A DNA stretch of 64,000 nucleotides from Flavobacterium granuli (GCF_900129705.1 NZ_FQWO01000006.1:62001-126000), one strand, 5' to 3'. Positions 27,845 through 36,673 are shown, counted from the first letter of the stretch. A program made the numbers and translations. Notes: generated by a model not told the origin, from the letters alone.

Positions 27845-28579
27845 ATGATTTTAACGGTTGATGTTGGCAATACAAGAATTAAAGGTGCTGTTTTTGAGGG
27901 GGATATCCTTGTTGAGTATTTTGTTTTTGAGAAAAATGAACTTCAAAAAAAAATTAAAAATATTTTAAAAAAATATAAGAAGACGACTCATTTGGTTGTG
28001 GCATCAGTCGGAAATATAGAAAAAGAGTCTTTTTTAGAGTTAGAAAAAGAGGTGAAAATACATTTTGTTTCGCATCAGGATTCTTTTCCGTTTGTCAACA
28101 GCTATGAAACTCCGCAAACTTTAGGAATTGATAGGATGGTTCTTGCTGCCGGAGCAACTTTGCAGTATCCTAATCAAAATCGATTGGTCATTGATGCCGG
28201 GACTTGTGTTACCTACGATTTTATTGATGAAAATGATAATTATCTGGGTGGAGCGATCTCGCCAGGGCTGCGGTTGAGGTATGAGGCATTGCATAATTTT
28301 ACTTCCAAATTACCTTTGTTATCTTTGGATGAACCGAAGCATTTTATTGGGAAATCTACTTCTGAGTCAATTCATTCCGGTGTGGTGAACGGATTGGTTT
28401 GTGAGATCGATGGATTTATTAATGAATATAAAGGACAATGTTTAAAATTTATAATAATTTTAACGGGTGGGGATACAGAATTTTTGGCTAAACGATTAAA
28501 AAATACCATATTTGCCAATTCAAATTTTCTTTTAGAGAGTTTGAACCGAACATTTCAATATAAAATCAAAAATGATTAA
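27845..28579 (+). CDS. coaX: Type III pantothenate kinase
   Basis: This 244-residue cytosolic enzyme catalyses the first step of coenzyme A synthesis, ATP-dependent phosphorylation of pantothenate. The phosphate-binding motif VDVGNTRIKG is at residues 5-14. TLGIDRMVLAAGA and VIDAGTCVTYDFI supply the substrate and second nucleotide motifs, and GGAISPGLRLR is also conserved. An open frame extends upstream to 27746, but ATG at 27845 places DVGNT at the normal distance from the N-terminus. Its end overlaps the next gene by eight bases, which links it to the outer-membrane protein, lptC and the foldase genes downstream. Confidence 0.95.
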   Translation: MILTVDVGNTRIKGAVFEGDILVEYFVFEKNELQKKIKNILKKYKKTTHLVVASVGNIEKESFLELEKEVKIHFVSHQDSFPFVNSYETPQTLGIDRMVLAAGATLQYPNQNRLVIDAGTCVTYDFIDENDNYLGGAISPGLRLRYEALHNFTSKLPLLSLDEPKHFIGKSTSESIHSGVVNGLVCEIDGFINEYKGQCLKFIIILTGGDTEFLAKRLKNTIFANSNFLLESLNRTFQYKIKND

Positions 28580-29798
28580 AAAAATTATAGTAAGCACTTG
28601 TTTGCTTTTGTCGTTAGTGTCTTTTGCTCAAGAAGGAACTTCGTCTCCTTATTCTTTTTATGGGATTGGTGATGTGCGATTTAAAGGAGCGGTAGAGAAT
28701 CGTTCAATGGCAGGTTTAGCAGTAGAACAAGACAGTATACATCTTAATTTAGAGAATCCGGCAAGTTTTGCTAATTTAAAACTCACTACTTTTTCTTTAG
28801 GAGGTACTTATAATACCAATAAGTTGAAAACGGATTCCAAGGCTGAAACGGCTAAAAGAACGACTTTGGATTATCTTGCTGTAGGGCTGCCTATGGGAAA
28901 ATTCGGTCTTGGGTTTGGATTGATTCCCTATTCTTCAGTGGGTTATAAAGTGGAGTCTTTGGAAGCTGGGAGTAAGCGTTTTTCTGGTTCGGGAGGTTTG
29001 AATAAGGCCTTTTTAGGATTGGGTTATAAAATTACACCTAATTTCAGTATTGGTGCCGATGTGCAATATAATTTCGGAAAAATTGAAAACAGTAGGTTGG
29101 AATTTGTTACAGGAGTTCCGTTAGGAACTCAAGAGTTGAATACTGCGACTTTGTCAGGAGTCAATTTCAATGTGGGTACAATGTATAAAACGAAGATAAG
29201 TAAAAAGCTTAATTTCTTTAGCAGCTTAAATTATACCTTAGAAAGCACATTGACTTCTAATAATACCAGAAACATTTGGACCGTGAGCTATGATATGAGA
29301 GTTGATGATGTTCTTGATCAGGAAAAATTTACGAGGGATTTAAAGTTGCCTAGTAAGTTGTCTATCGGAGCTGGAATAGGAGAATCTCAAAAATGGTTAG
29401 TAGGAGCTCAGATAGTAACAGGAAGTAAAGGAAATTTAGTGAATACTTATAATGATATGAATAATGTCTCTTATGAGAATTCGATGAAGTATAGTCTTGG
29501 AGGATATTATATTCCTAACTACAATTCTTTTTCGAGCTATGCCAAGAGAATTGTTTATAGAGGAGGTTTAAAATTTGATAAAACCGGTTTAATGGTTAAT
29601 TCAGAATCTGTAAATGACATAGGCTTGACTCTAGGGCTTGGTTTTCCTATATCGGGTAGTTTTTCTAATGTAAATGTTGGTTTTGAGTTAGGGAAAAAAG
29701 GAACAACTTCGTCTAATTTAGTTCAAGAAAACTATGCTAATATTAGTGTAGGACTTTCTCTTAACGACAAATGGTTTGTGAAACGAAAATTCGAATAA
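28572..29798 (+). CDS. Outer-membrane beta-barrel protein, function unknown
   Basis: This 408-residue protein has a signal peptide (1-20, ending VSFAQ). The mature start EGTSSPYSFYGIGDV and repeated phrases such as LGFGLIPYSSVGYKV and FSIGADVQYNFGKIE indicate a beta-barrel of the outer-membrane transport (FadL-like) kind. The C-terminus (NISVGLSLNDKWFVKRKFE) lacks the terminal Phe usual in classical barrels but ends close to an aromatic residue. Conserved in Flavobacteriia beside coaX and lptC, it may take part in envelope lipid or lipopolysaccharide handling; this is inference from position. Start overlaps coaX by eight bases. Confidence 0.8.
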   Translation: MIKKIIVSTCLLLSLVSFAQEGTSSPYSFYGIGDVRFKGAVENRSMAGLAVEQDSIHLNLENPASFANLKLTTFSLGGTYNTNKLKTDSKAETAKRTTLDYLAVGLPMGKFGLGFGLIPYSSVGYKVESLEAGSKRFSGSGGLNKAFLGLGYKITPNFSIGADVQYNFGKIENSRLEFVTGVPLGTQELNTATLSGVNFNVGTMYKTKISKKLNFFSSLNYTLESTLTSNNTRNIWTVSYDMRVDDVLDQEKFTRDLKLPSKLSIGAGIGESQKWLVGAQIVTGSKGNLVNTYNDMNNVSYENSMKYSLGGYYIPNYNSFSSYAKRIVYRGGLKFDKTGLMVNSESVNDIGLTLGLGFPISGSFSNVNVGFELGKKGTTSSNLVQENYANISVGLSLNDKWFVKRKFE

Positions 29799-29846
29799 TT
29801 TTTTAGAATCGACAATACTTGTATTTCATTTTGTCAGTATCGATAT

Positions 29847-30401
29847 ATGATTTTATTTAATAAATATAAAACAATCGCAGTAGTCATGGTTTTTGCCATG
29901 ACTCTGTTTTTTGGGTGCGAAAGTAATTTTAAGGAAGTTCAAAAAATTAATTTTTCAGAATTTACTCCTAATGGTGATGCGGATAACGTTAATTTGAAAT
30001 ATACGGATTCAGGACTTATAAAAGCCGTTTTGCTAAGTCCGAAGATGTTGGATTTTACGAGCGTCGATTTTCCGTTTACCGAATTTCCAAAGGGAATAGA
30101 TGTTACCTTGTATGATGCCAAGGCCAAGAAAACACGCATAACTTCTAATTACGCAGTTTCTTACAAAGTGACCGGGATTATTGATTTAAGGGGAAAAGTG
30201 AAAATTGCTTCCGAAGACGGGCAAGTGCTTGAAACGGAACAACTCTATTACGATCAAAAAAACGAATGGTTTTTTACTGAAAAAAAGTTTAAATTTACTG
30301 ATATCAAAGGGGTTTCTAATGGCCAGGGAATTGATTTCAGTAAAGACTTTAAAATTATAAATTCACAAAGAATAACCGGCGAAGTGGAAAGCGCTGAATA
30401 A
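29847..30401 (+). CDS. lptC: LPS export protein LptC (lipoprotein form)
   Basis: This 184-residue periplasmic component of the lipopolysaccharide transport bridge passes LPS from the LptBFG complex to LptA. The beta-jellyroll core is visible in PFTEFPKGIDVTLYD, ITSNYAVSYK, IDLRGKVKIAS and LETEQLYYDQKNEWFFTE. The E. coli protein has a transmembrane helix. Here the N-terminus ends in a lipobox (FFGC, C24) followed by ESNFKE, so this is a lipoprotein. It lies 48 bases after the outer-membrane protein gene and 18 before a small membrane protein gene. Confidence 0.9.
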   Translation: MILFNKYKTIAVVMVFAMTLFFGCESNFKEVQKINFSEFTPNGDADNVNLKYTDSGLIKAVLLSPKMLDFTSVDFPFTEFPKGIDVTLYDAKAKKTRITSNYAVSYKVTGIIDLRGKVKIASEDGQVLETEQLYYDQKNEWFFTEKKFKFTDIKGVSNGQGIDFSKDFKIINSQRITGEVESAE

Positions 30402-30419
30402 ATATCTAAATTTTAAATT

Positions 30420-30614
30420 ATGGGTTACTTAAAATACACACCGTATCTTTATCTTGTTTTTGCAGCAGTTTTTGTTTACGATGCATTTGTTAAATGGGAA
30501 ATGGCCGATGCTACGCCTAAACTGAGTCTTTTAATTGCAGGACTTGCTGTTTTTATGTTTTTCTTTAGAATGAAATTCGCAAAAAGAATAGAAGAGCGCA
30601 ATAAAAAACAATAA
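30420..30614 (+). CDS. Small two-helix membrane protein, conserved hypothetical
   Basis: This 64-residue protein has two predicted transmembrane helices (TPYLYLVFAAVFVYDAF at about 7-23, and LSLLIAGLAVFMFFFRM at about 35-51). A strongly basic tail, KFAKRIEERNKKQ, should lie in the cytosol. It sits in the space between lptC and the CNNM/CBS gene with 18- and 3-base gaps, so it is certainly co-transcribed. I do not recognise a named family. A role with LPS export or the CNNM protein is only positional inference. Confidence 0.75.
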   Translation: MGYLKYTPYLYLVFAAVFVYDAFVKWEMADATPKLSLLIAGLAVFMFFFRMKFAKRIEERNKKQ

Positions 30615-30617
30615 TTC

Positions 30618-31877
30618 ATGGAAATTAGTATTATAATATTGTGTCTAATATTATCTGCTTTTTTTTCAGGAATGGAAATAGCATTTATTTCTTCCAATAA
30701 AATTTATCTTGAAATAGAAAAAAAACAAGATAATTTTCTATCTAAAATACTGACTAAACTTACAGAAAAGCCGTCAAAATTTATTGCGGCCATGCTTATT
30801 GGTAACAATATTGCTTTGGTTGTTTACGGTTTTTTTATGGGTGAATTATTGATGCGATGGATCAATTCGCTCAATTATCAGTTTTCGGATGCGTTAAGCT
30901 TGTTTATTCAAATCCTGTTGTCGACATTAATTGTGTTGATCACGGCAGAGTTTTTGCCAAAGGTTTTTTTTCAAATTTATGCTAATGCATTAATAAAGTT
31001 TTTCGCTGTTCCGGCTTATGTTTTTTACCTGCTGTTTTATTTCATTTCTACTTTTTTGATCTGGGTTTCGGATTTTATTCTTAAAACATTTTTTAAAACC
31101 GAGGGAGATCAAATACAGCTTTATTTTAGCAAAATTGAGCTTGGGAATTATATCACGGAGCAAATGAGCACGGTTGAAGATCATGATGAGGTGGATTCTG
31201 AAATTCAGATATTTCAAAATGCACTGGAATTCTCAGGAGTAAAAGCCAGGGATGTCATGAGTCCCAGGACCGAAATTGTGGCCATCGATTTGTTCGATTC
31301 TGTTGCGGAGCTGAAAGATTTATTTGTAGAGACAGGTTATTCTAAAATTGTGATTTATCAAAATTCATTGGACGACATTGTGGGTTATGTACATTCGTTT
31401 GATTTGTTCAAGAAACCGCAAAGCATCAAGTCGATCGTTATTCCGGTCGAATTTGTTCCTGAAACCATTTATATAAAAGATGTAATGGATTTGCTGACCA
31501 AAAAGCGAAAAAGCGTCGCAGTAGTGCTGGACGAATACGGAGGTACTTCGGGGATTATTACTATAGAAGACATCGTGGAGGAACTTTTTGGAGAGATTGA
31601 GGATGAACACGATTCTGATGAAGAACTGATTGAAAAAGAGCTGGATGAGGATAGTTATCTTTTTTCGGCACGATTTGATGTCGAGTATTTGAATCAGGCC
31701 TACAAGCTATCGATTCCTGAGAGTGATTCTTATGGTACATTGGGTGGTTTTATTGTTGATTTTACTAAGGAAATTCCGTTAAAAGGGGAGGTAATTGTCA
31801 TAGGAAACTATCATTTTGTGATAGAAGAAGCGACAAATAAAAAAATTGAATTGGTAAAAATGACCATAAAAGAGTAA
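30618..31877 (+). CDS. CNNM/CBS domain membrane protein (hemolysin family, CorC/HlyC-like)
   Basis: This 419-residue inner-membrane protein has an N-terminal CNNM domain of about four helices (1-165; FFSGMEIAFIS and the NNIAL motif are typical). Two CBS repeats follow (RDVMSPRTEIVAIDL at about 213-227 and a second ending VVLDEYGGTSGIITIEDIVEEL). A C-terminal CorC/HlyC domain is last. Relatives are linked to Mg2+ or cation efflux and to haemolysin-like annotations; GldE of gliding bacteria shares this layout but is not obviously this gene. It is separated by three bases from the small membrane protein gene. Confidence 0.92.
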   Translation: MEISIIILCLILSAFFSGMEIAFISSNKIYLEIEKKQDNFLSKILTKLTEKPSKFIAAMLIGNNIALVVYGFFMGELLMRWINSLNYQFSDALSLFIQILLSTLIVLITAEFLPKVFFQIYANALIKFFAVPAYVFYLLFYFISTFLIWVSDFILKTFFKTEGDQIQLYFSKIELGNYITEQMSTVEDHDEVDSEIQIFQNALEFSGVKARDVMSPRTEIVAIDLFDSVAELKDLFVETGYSKIVIYQNSLDDIVGYVHSFDLFKKPQSIKSIVIPVEFVPETIYIKDVMDLLTKKRKSVAVVLDEYGGTSGIITIEDIVEELFGEIEDEHDSDEELIEKELDEDSYLFSARFDVEYLNQAYKLSIPESDSYGTLGGFIVDFTKEIPLKGEVIVIGNYHFVIEEATNKKIELVKMTIKE

Positions 31878-31945
31878 TTTATTTTATAAAAACATTTTTT
31901 TTGTAAAATAAAACGCTACTAGTATAAATATTAATCATATAATTG

Positions 31946-31953
31946 TATTTTCG
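31946..31953 (+). promoter_or_regulatory. Putative -7 box upstream of the foldase gene
   Basis: TATTTTCG, followed by CAAACTG, is one base off TAnnTTTG and lies 32 bases before the ATG. It supports the ATG at 31985 rather than the earlier in-frame start at 31943, which would place the promoter inside the gene. Confidence 0.3.
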
Positions 31954-31984
31954 CAAACTGAATATAAAATTAACAACAATAAAA

Positions 31985-34081
31985 ATGGCAGTTTTATCAA
32001 AAATTAGACAACGTTCCGCTTTAATGATTGCAGTTATCGCATTGGCTTTATTTGCATTTATCATAGGTGATTTATTTAAAAGTGGTAGTTTCGACAGTAC
32101 ATCAAAAGATGTAGGGAGTATCAATGGAAAGGATATTTCATTTGAAGATTTTAGAATTAAAGTAGGTAATGTTGAGAAAAGTGGTCAAGGGATTACTGCT
32201 ACAGCAGCTGCAAACAGAGTTTGGGATCAAGAGGTTACTATAGCTTTGTTGAGTTCTGAATTTGATAAAATTGGATTAAGAGTTGGAGAGAAACACTTAA
32301 TGGAAGTTTTGAAAGCAGATCAAAATATTGGTAGAAACCCAATGTTTTTGAATGCTGCAGGAATATTTGATCTTGCAAAATTCAAAGAATATTTCAAAGC
32401 AAATCCTGCTCAAGCTCAATTTTTAAAAGATAGAGAAAAAGACGCTGAATTAAACGCAAAATATCAAATCTATAATACTTTGATCAAAGCAAGCGCTTTT
32501 ACAACGGAAAGTGAAGGAAAGCTGAAATATGAAATGGAAGCTAACAAAGTAAACTTTGCTTATGTTGCCGGATTGTATTCTACCATCAAAGACAGTGATG
32601 TAAAAGTGACTGATGCTGAGATTTTGGATTATATGAAGAAAAATAAAAAGAAATTTAAAGCAGATGAAACTCGTGAAGTAGAATATGTTTTAATCGAAGA
32701 TAAAGCGTCTGCAGCTGATGAGGCAGAGGTGAAGTCAAGAATAACAGCTTTGCTTTCAGGTAGCGTAGTGTATAACCAAGCAACGGGTAAAAACGATACT
32801 TTGGCTGGTTTTAAAGCTGCTAAAAACACTATTGAATTTGTAAATTCAAATTCAGATGTCCCTTATGATTCTACTTATGTGGCCAAGAAAGATTTGCCGG
32901 CAGTAGATGCTGATAGATTATTCAATCTTGCTCCTGGAGAAGTTTATGGTCCTTATATGTTTGGAAAATACTACTGTATTTCTAAATCTATGGGTAAAAA
33001 AGCAGGTGTAAGTGCTAAAGCAAGTCATATTTTGATTAGCTATGAAGGAACACAAGTTCCTAATAAGAAAGAGAAAAGAACTAAAGAAGAAGCAAAAGCA
33101 AAAGCAGAAGCTATTTTAGCTCAGGTAAATGCGAACCCGGATAGTTTCTTGATGCTGGCTTTCACAAACTCTGATGATTCTTCGGCTCAACAAGGTGGAG
33201 ATTTAGGTTATTTTGAACAAAATCAAATGGTAAAACCATTCAATGATTTCGTATTCAATAATGGAATAGGAAAAGTAGGTTTAGTAGAAACTGACTTTGG
33301 TTTTCATATCATCAAAATTACTGATAAGCAAGACGGAATTCGTCTGGCAACTGTAGCTCAAAAAGTAGAAGCTTCTGAAGCCACTTCTGATAAAATATTT
33401 ACAGAGGCAACTAAATTTGAAATGGATGCTGCAGATAAAGATTTCAATAAAGTAGCTAAAGAAATGAAGCTTACTGTCGCCGCTCCAGTTACTGTTGCTG
33501 CAATGGATGAAAACTTTGGACCACTTGGAAATCAAAGAGCAATTGTAAGATGGGCTTTTGAAGGTGATTCTAAAGTAGGTACGGTAAAACGTTTTGAAGT
33601 GGCTAACATTGGTCACGTTATCGCTAAAGTTAAGAGTATTGACGATTCAGGATTAGTTTCTGTGACTCAGGCAAGACCTTATGTAGAATCAATTCTTAAA
33701 AACAAGAAAAAAGCGGAATTAATCAAAGCCAAAATGACAGGAAGCTCTTTGGAAGCTATTGCAAAAACAGTTGGCGCAACAGTGCTTCAGGCTGCAGATG
33801 TAACTATGGATAATCCAATGTTAACAGGTGTAGGTTTAGAGCCTAAAGTGGTAGGTAATGCATTTGCTTTAGCAGCAAATAAATTATCAGCTCCAATTGA
33901 AGGAAATACAGGAGTATATGTTGTGAAAAACATCAGTACTGTAAAAGCGCCTGCTTTGAAAGATCATGCGCCTTATGTGGCTAAATTAAAAGCACAGTCT
34001 GCTGGTGATGTAAACAGAGTTTTACCAGCTCTTAAAAACAGTGCAGAAATTAAAGACAATAGAAAACAATTTAATTATTAA
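31985..34081 (+). CDS. PpiD/SurA-like periplasmic peptidyl-prolyl isomerase
   Basis: This 698-residue membrane-anchored foldase starts MAVLSKIRQRSALMIAVIAL, with a single transmembrane helix at about 12-30. A SurA_N-like chaperone domain follows, then a parvulin domain at about 340-455. The parvulin domain contains ASHILISYEG, GGDLGYFEQNQMVKPF and ETDFGFHIIKITD, the standard parvulin pattern. A C-terminal chaperone part completes it. The layout matches PpiD more than soluble SurA. It should assist outer-membrane protein folding. An in-frame upstream start (31943) adds 14 residues that I reject. A strong bidirectional terminator follows. Confidence 0.92.
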   Translation: MAVLSKIRQRSALMIAVIALALFAFIIGDLFKSGSFDSTSKDVGSINGKDISFEDFRIKVGNVEKSGQGITATAAANRVWDQEVTIALLSSEFDKIGLRVGEKHLMEVLKADQNIGRNPMFLNAAGIFDLAKFKEYFKANPAQAQFLKDREKDAELNAKYQIYNTLIKASAFTTESEGKLKYEMEANKVNFAYVAGLYSTIKDSDVKVTDAEILDYMKKNKKKFKADETREVEYVLIEDKASAADEAEVKSRITALLSGSVVYNQATGKNDTLAGFKAAKNTIEFVNSNSDVPYDSTYVAKKDLPAVDADRLFNLAPGEVYGPYMFGKYYCISKSMGKKAGVSAKASHILISYEGTQVPNKKEKRTKEEAKAKAEAILAQVNANPDSFLMLAFTNSDDSSAQQGGDLGYFEQNQMVKPFNDFVFNNGIGKVGLVETDFGFHIIKITDKQDGIRLATVAQKVEASEATSDKIFTEATKFEMDAADKDFNKVAKEMKLTVAAPVTVAAMDENFGPLGNQRAIVRWAFEGDSKVGTVKRFEVANIGHVIAKVKSIDDSGLVSVTQARPYVESILKNKKKAELIKAKMTGSSLEAIAKTVGATVLQAADVTMDNPMLTGVGLEPKVVGNAFALAANKLSAPIEGNTGVYVVKNISTVKAPALKDHAPYVAKLKAQSAGDVNRVLPALKNSAEIKDNRKQFNY

Positions 34082-34113
34082 TTTCACTTAAGGTAAATTA
34101 CTAATTCACTCAT

Positions 34114-34150
34114 AAAAAAACCGATACGCATTGTGTATCGGTTTTTTTTT
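34114..34150. terminator. Bidirectional terminator between foldase and GYDIA kinase genes
   Basis: ACCGATAC and GTATCGGT form the core stem, flanked by runs of A on the left and T on the right. It terminates the plus-strand foldase gene and, read in reverse, the minus-strand GYDIA kinase/HMG-CoA reductase unit. Confidence 0.9.
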
Positions 34151-34196
34151 ATGCATTTATTTTAAATAATTCGGCGCAAAAAGGAATGGGCTTAGT

Positions 34197-35114
34197 TTAG
34201 CTTAAAATCATGTCTTTGTAAGTGATAATGGTGTCAAATCCTTTTGAACTAAAATAAAGGCTGGGATCTTCTTTAGAAACCACCATAATGAAATCGCCTC
34301 CCCAAGCTCCCAAGCTTTTTATCGCTCCTTCAAAATCAGGAAATAAAGTTTCTTTGATCGTGCTTGTTTCCAATACATGACTCATCAAGGCTTCGTGGGT
34401 GCTTATGGTTTCTGCAAATAGGTTCAAATCGTTCGTATGTAAAAGGATTTGAGTTAGTGCTTCAATTTTTTTAATGGTCTTTTCTGGTTTGAAACTTTTG
34501 CTGGTTTGGTATTTAGCTATGGCTGATTTGCTGTTTTGTTTTTTATTGAGATAAACAAAATAGATGTTTTGGCTGAAGTCAGGAGTAAAAATTACTTTTT
34601 CGACCATAGGTTTTCCTTGCTCTAAATGATACAAAACAGGAAAATTATTTTGAGCACAAGCAATATCGTAACCGCTGCCTCCAAAACTATTATTCAATAG
34701 TTCAAATGCATCTATTTGCAGCCATTGTGCAATATTGTTGATTAGCGTGGACGAAGTTCCTAATCCCCATTTTCTGGGGAAAGTAAGTTGGGTGGAGATG
34801 GTGTAACCCTTGGACGTTTGTATGAAATCAGGATTTAGTAGAAAAGCTTGGTGTAGAATTTCTAATAAGGTTGTTTTTACGGATTCCATTTCCGGTATCT
34901 GAAAAGATGAAATTTCGGCAAATGAAATGTTTTCATCAAACCAGATTTTTCCATCTGAATCATAGCTTTTCCAAGTTATTTCTTGGTTTTTACCTTCGCC
35001 AATAATTAAATTTTGGCCAAATTTAGTAGGTAGGGCAAAAGCTTTGGCGCCATCGAGAACCAGATATTCTCCTGTGATTAATAGTTTTCCGTTGCTGTAA
35101 AATTCTTGTTTCAT
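34197..35114 (-). CDS. GYDIA-family GHMP kinase, candidate phosphomevalonate kinase
   Basis: This 305-residue cytosolic kinase belongs to a divergent GHMP subfamily that I recall being named after its motif; here GGSGYDIA is at 145-152 with the Asp at 150. The ATP loop is FPRKWGLGTSST (112-123), and the N-terminus GKLLITGEYLVLDG is the phosphomevalonate/mevalonate kinase-type start. It lies directly downstream of HMG-CoA reductase on the same strand, with a palindrome in the 61-base gap. Mevalonate kinase and diphosphomevalonate decarboxylase are encoded elsewhere in the window, and no canonical phosphomevalonate kinase is seen. That step is therefore the likeliest role, but this is inference; no substrate is proven by the sequence. 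Confidence 0.85.
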   Translation of the reverse strand: MKQEFYSNGKLLITGEYLVLDGAKAFALPTKFGQNLIIGEGKNQEITWKSYDSDGKIWFDENISFAEISSFQIPEMESVKTTLLEILHQAFLLNPDFIQTSKGYTISTQLTFPRKWGLGTSSTLINNIAQWLQIDAFELLNNSFGGSGYDIACAQNNFPVLYHLEQGKPMVEKVIFTPDFSQNIYFVYLNKKQNSKSAIAKYQTSKSFKPEKTIKKIEALTQILLHTNDLNLFAETISTHEALMSHVLETSTIKETLFPDFEGAIKSLGAWGGDFIMVVSKEDPSLYFSSKGFDTIITYKDMILS

Positions 35115-35127
35115 TTTTGTTCTTTTT

Positions 35128-35160
35128 AACCCTTCCAGAGTTTTAAACTCTGGAAGGGTT
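35128..35160. repeat. 33-bp perfect palindrome between HMG-CoA reductase and GYDIA kinase genes
   Basis: AACCCTTCCAGAGTTT and AAACTCTGGAAGGGTT are perfect inverse complements around a single central base. It lies within the gap between two co-directional genes, 14 bases before the kinase ATG. No T-run follows on the minus strand. It resembles dispersed REP-like palindromes in flavobacterial genomes, which is recollection rather than a search result. Confidence 0.8.
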
Positions 35161-35175
35161 TTCTGAAAGCGATAA

Positions 35176-36492
35176 TTATTTTCTTAAATTTTCAATCAAT
35201 TCAACAACGGCACTGTGCGAAACGGCATTCAATTTAAAGTGCTTTTGAATTAAGATGCGTTCGTCTTCATTTGCTTCAAACTGATTTAAGATATTGTTCA
35301 AATGCATTTTCATATGTCCGTCCTGAATTCCTGTGGTGGTCAACGAGCGCAAGGCAGCAAAGTTTTGTGCTAGACCGGCAACTGCAACAGTCTGCATTAG
35401 TTCTTTGGCAGAAGGATTCTCGAGCATTTCCAAAGATAGTTTTACCAGTGGATGCAAAGAGGTTAATCCGCCAACGGTTCCTAGTGCTAAAGGAATTTCG
35501 AGCCAGAATTTGAAAATGCCATTTTCGATTTTGGCATGTGATAAACTGGAATAATGACCGGATTTTGCGGCATAGGCATGGATTCCTGCCTCAACTGCGC
35601 GAAAGTCATTGCCAGTGGCAAGCACCACGGCATCGATTCCGTTCATGATTCCTTTATTATGGGTTACGGCACGATAGGGCTCTACTTCGGCAATCTGAAC
35701 CGCCTGAACGAAGCGTTCGGCAAAGTCTTGTGGGTTTGTGATGTGTTTTTCTGCTAAATCCTCAATTGGGCAGGAAACTTCGGCACGTACAATACAATTG
35801 GGAACATAATTCGAAAGTATGCTCATGATGACCTGAAGTTCTTTTTCGGAAGCAGTAAAAAGTTCGTAAGATTGGGCTTCTTGTTTTAATGTTTTGGCAA
35901 ATTGTTCCAAACAGGAATTGATGAAATTTGCTCCCATGCTGTCTTTGGTTTCAAAAGTTGCATGAAGTTGAAAATAGTTATCCAATAAATCGGTTTTGTC
36001 TTTCAGGATAATATCCAGGATTCCGCCACCTCTTTTTTGCATGTTTTTTGTGATGCTTTTCGTTTCCGAAAAAAACTTTGCTTTTGTTTGGGCAAAGAAT
36101 AATTCTAATTTGGAAACATCACCTTTAAACAAGAAGTGCACTTGACCTATTTTTTCAGTATTAATTACTGTAGCTTTAAATCCTCCTCTTGTAGACCAGA
36201 ATTTAGCTGATTTAGCTGCGGCGGCAACCACGGAACTTTCTTCAATTGCCATCGGAATGGTTTGGTATTTTCCATTAATGAGGAAATTAGGCGCTACACC
36301 AAGGGGTATGTAGAAGTTACTGATGGTGTTTTCGATGAATTCATCGTGTAACTTTTGTATTTTCTCGTCTGAATTCCAATAGTTTTTCAGTAAAGTTATG
36401 GCTTCAAGGGGCGTTGAAAAGTATTCTTTGGCAATCCAGTTTATTTTTTCTTCTTTGGATAGTTTTGAAAATCCGGCAACAGGCTTATTCAT
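35176..36492 (-). CDS. Hydroxymethylglutaryl-CoA reductase (class II type)
   Basis: This 438-residue cytosolic enzyme makes mevalonate from HMG-CoA, the committed step of the mevalonate pathway. PMAIEESSVVAAAA (80-93) holds the catalytic Glu (E84/E85). HNKGIMNGIDAVVLATGND carries the catalytic Lys and Asp. TGIQDGHMKMHL near 386-398 holds the catalytic His (about H393). These match class II (Pseudomonas-type) enzymes, which many bacteria use biosynthetically. The frame opens at 36498 with TTG, but ATG at 36492 gives MNKPVAGFSK, the expected N-terminus. A TATCTTTG box lies 29 bases upstream. It is the first gene of the unit with the GYDIA kinase. Confidence 0.95.
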   Translation of the reverse strand: MNKPVAGFSKLSKEEKINWIAKEYFSTPLEAITLLKNYWNSDEKIQKLHDEFIENTISNFYIPLGVAPNFLINGKYQTIPMAIEESSVVAAAAKSAKFWSTRGGFKATVINTEKIGQVHFLFKGDVSKLELFFAQTKAKFFSETKSITKNMQKRGGGILDIILKDKTDLLDNYFQLHATFETKDSMGANFINSCLEQFAKTLKQEAQSYELFTASEKELQVIMSILSNYVPNCIVRAEVSCPIEDLAEKHITNPQDFAERFVQAVQIAEVEPYRAVTHNKGIMNGIDAVVLATGNDFRAVEAGIHAYAAKSGHYSSLSHAKIENGIFKFWLEIPLALGTVGGLTSLHPLVKLSLEMLENPSAKELMQTVAVAGLAQNFAALRSLTTTGIQDGHMKMHLNNILNQFEANEDERILIQKHFKLNAVSHSAVVELIENLRK

Positions 36493-36520
36493 TTTCAATA
36501 GATTATAATGTAATTAGTGG

Positions 36521-36528
36521 CAAAGATA
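36521..36528 (-). promoter_or_regulatory. Putative -7 promoter box for HMG-CoA reductase
   Basis: The minus strand reads TATCTTTG, an exact match to TAnnTTTG, 29 bases before the ATG at 36492. It is the same octamer as before mvaD (2526-2533), the first gene of the other mevalonate cluster. Confidence 0.4.
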
Positions 36529-36673
36529 CGTTTTTAGCGGTTTTATTAATCATTTTCTAATCGTCATTAATACGAGCTTAAAAATATTGTTTTTAATATT
36601 TAACATATAAAATGTTATGTAATTGTAATTTTTTCACTAAAATTGGGGTCTTTTTTATATATAAATCAATAGT

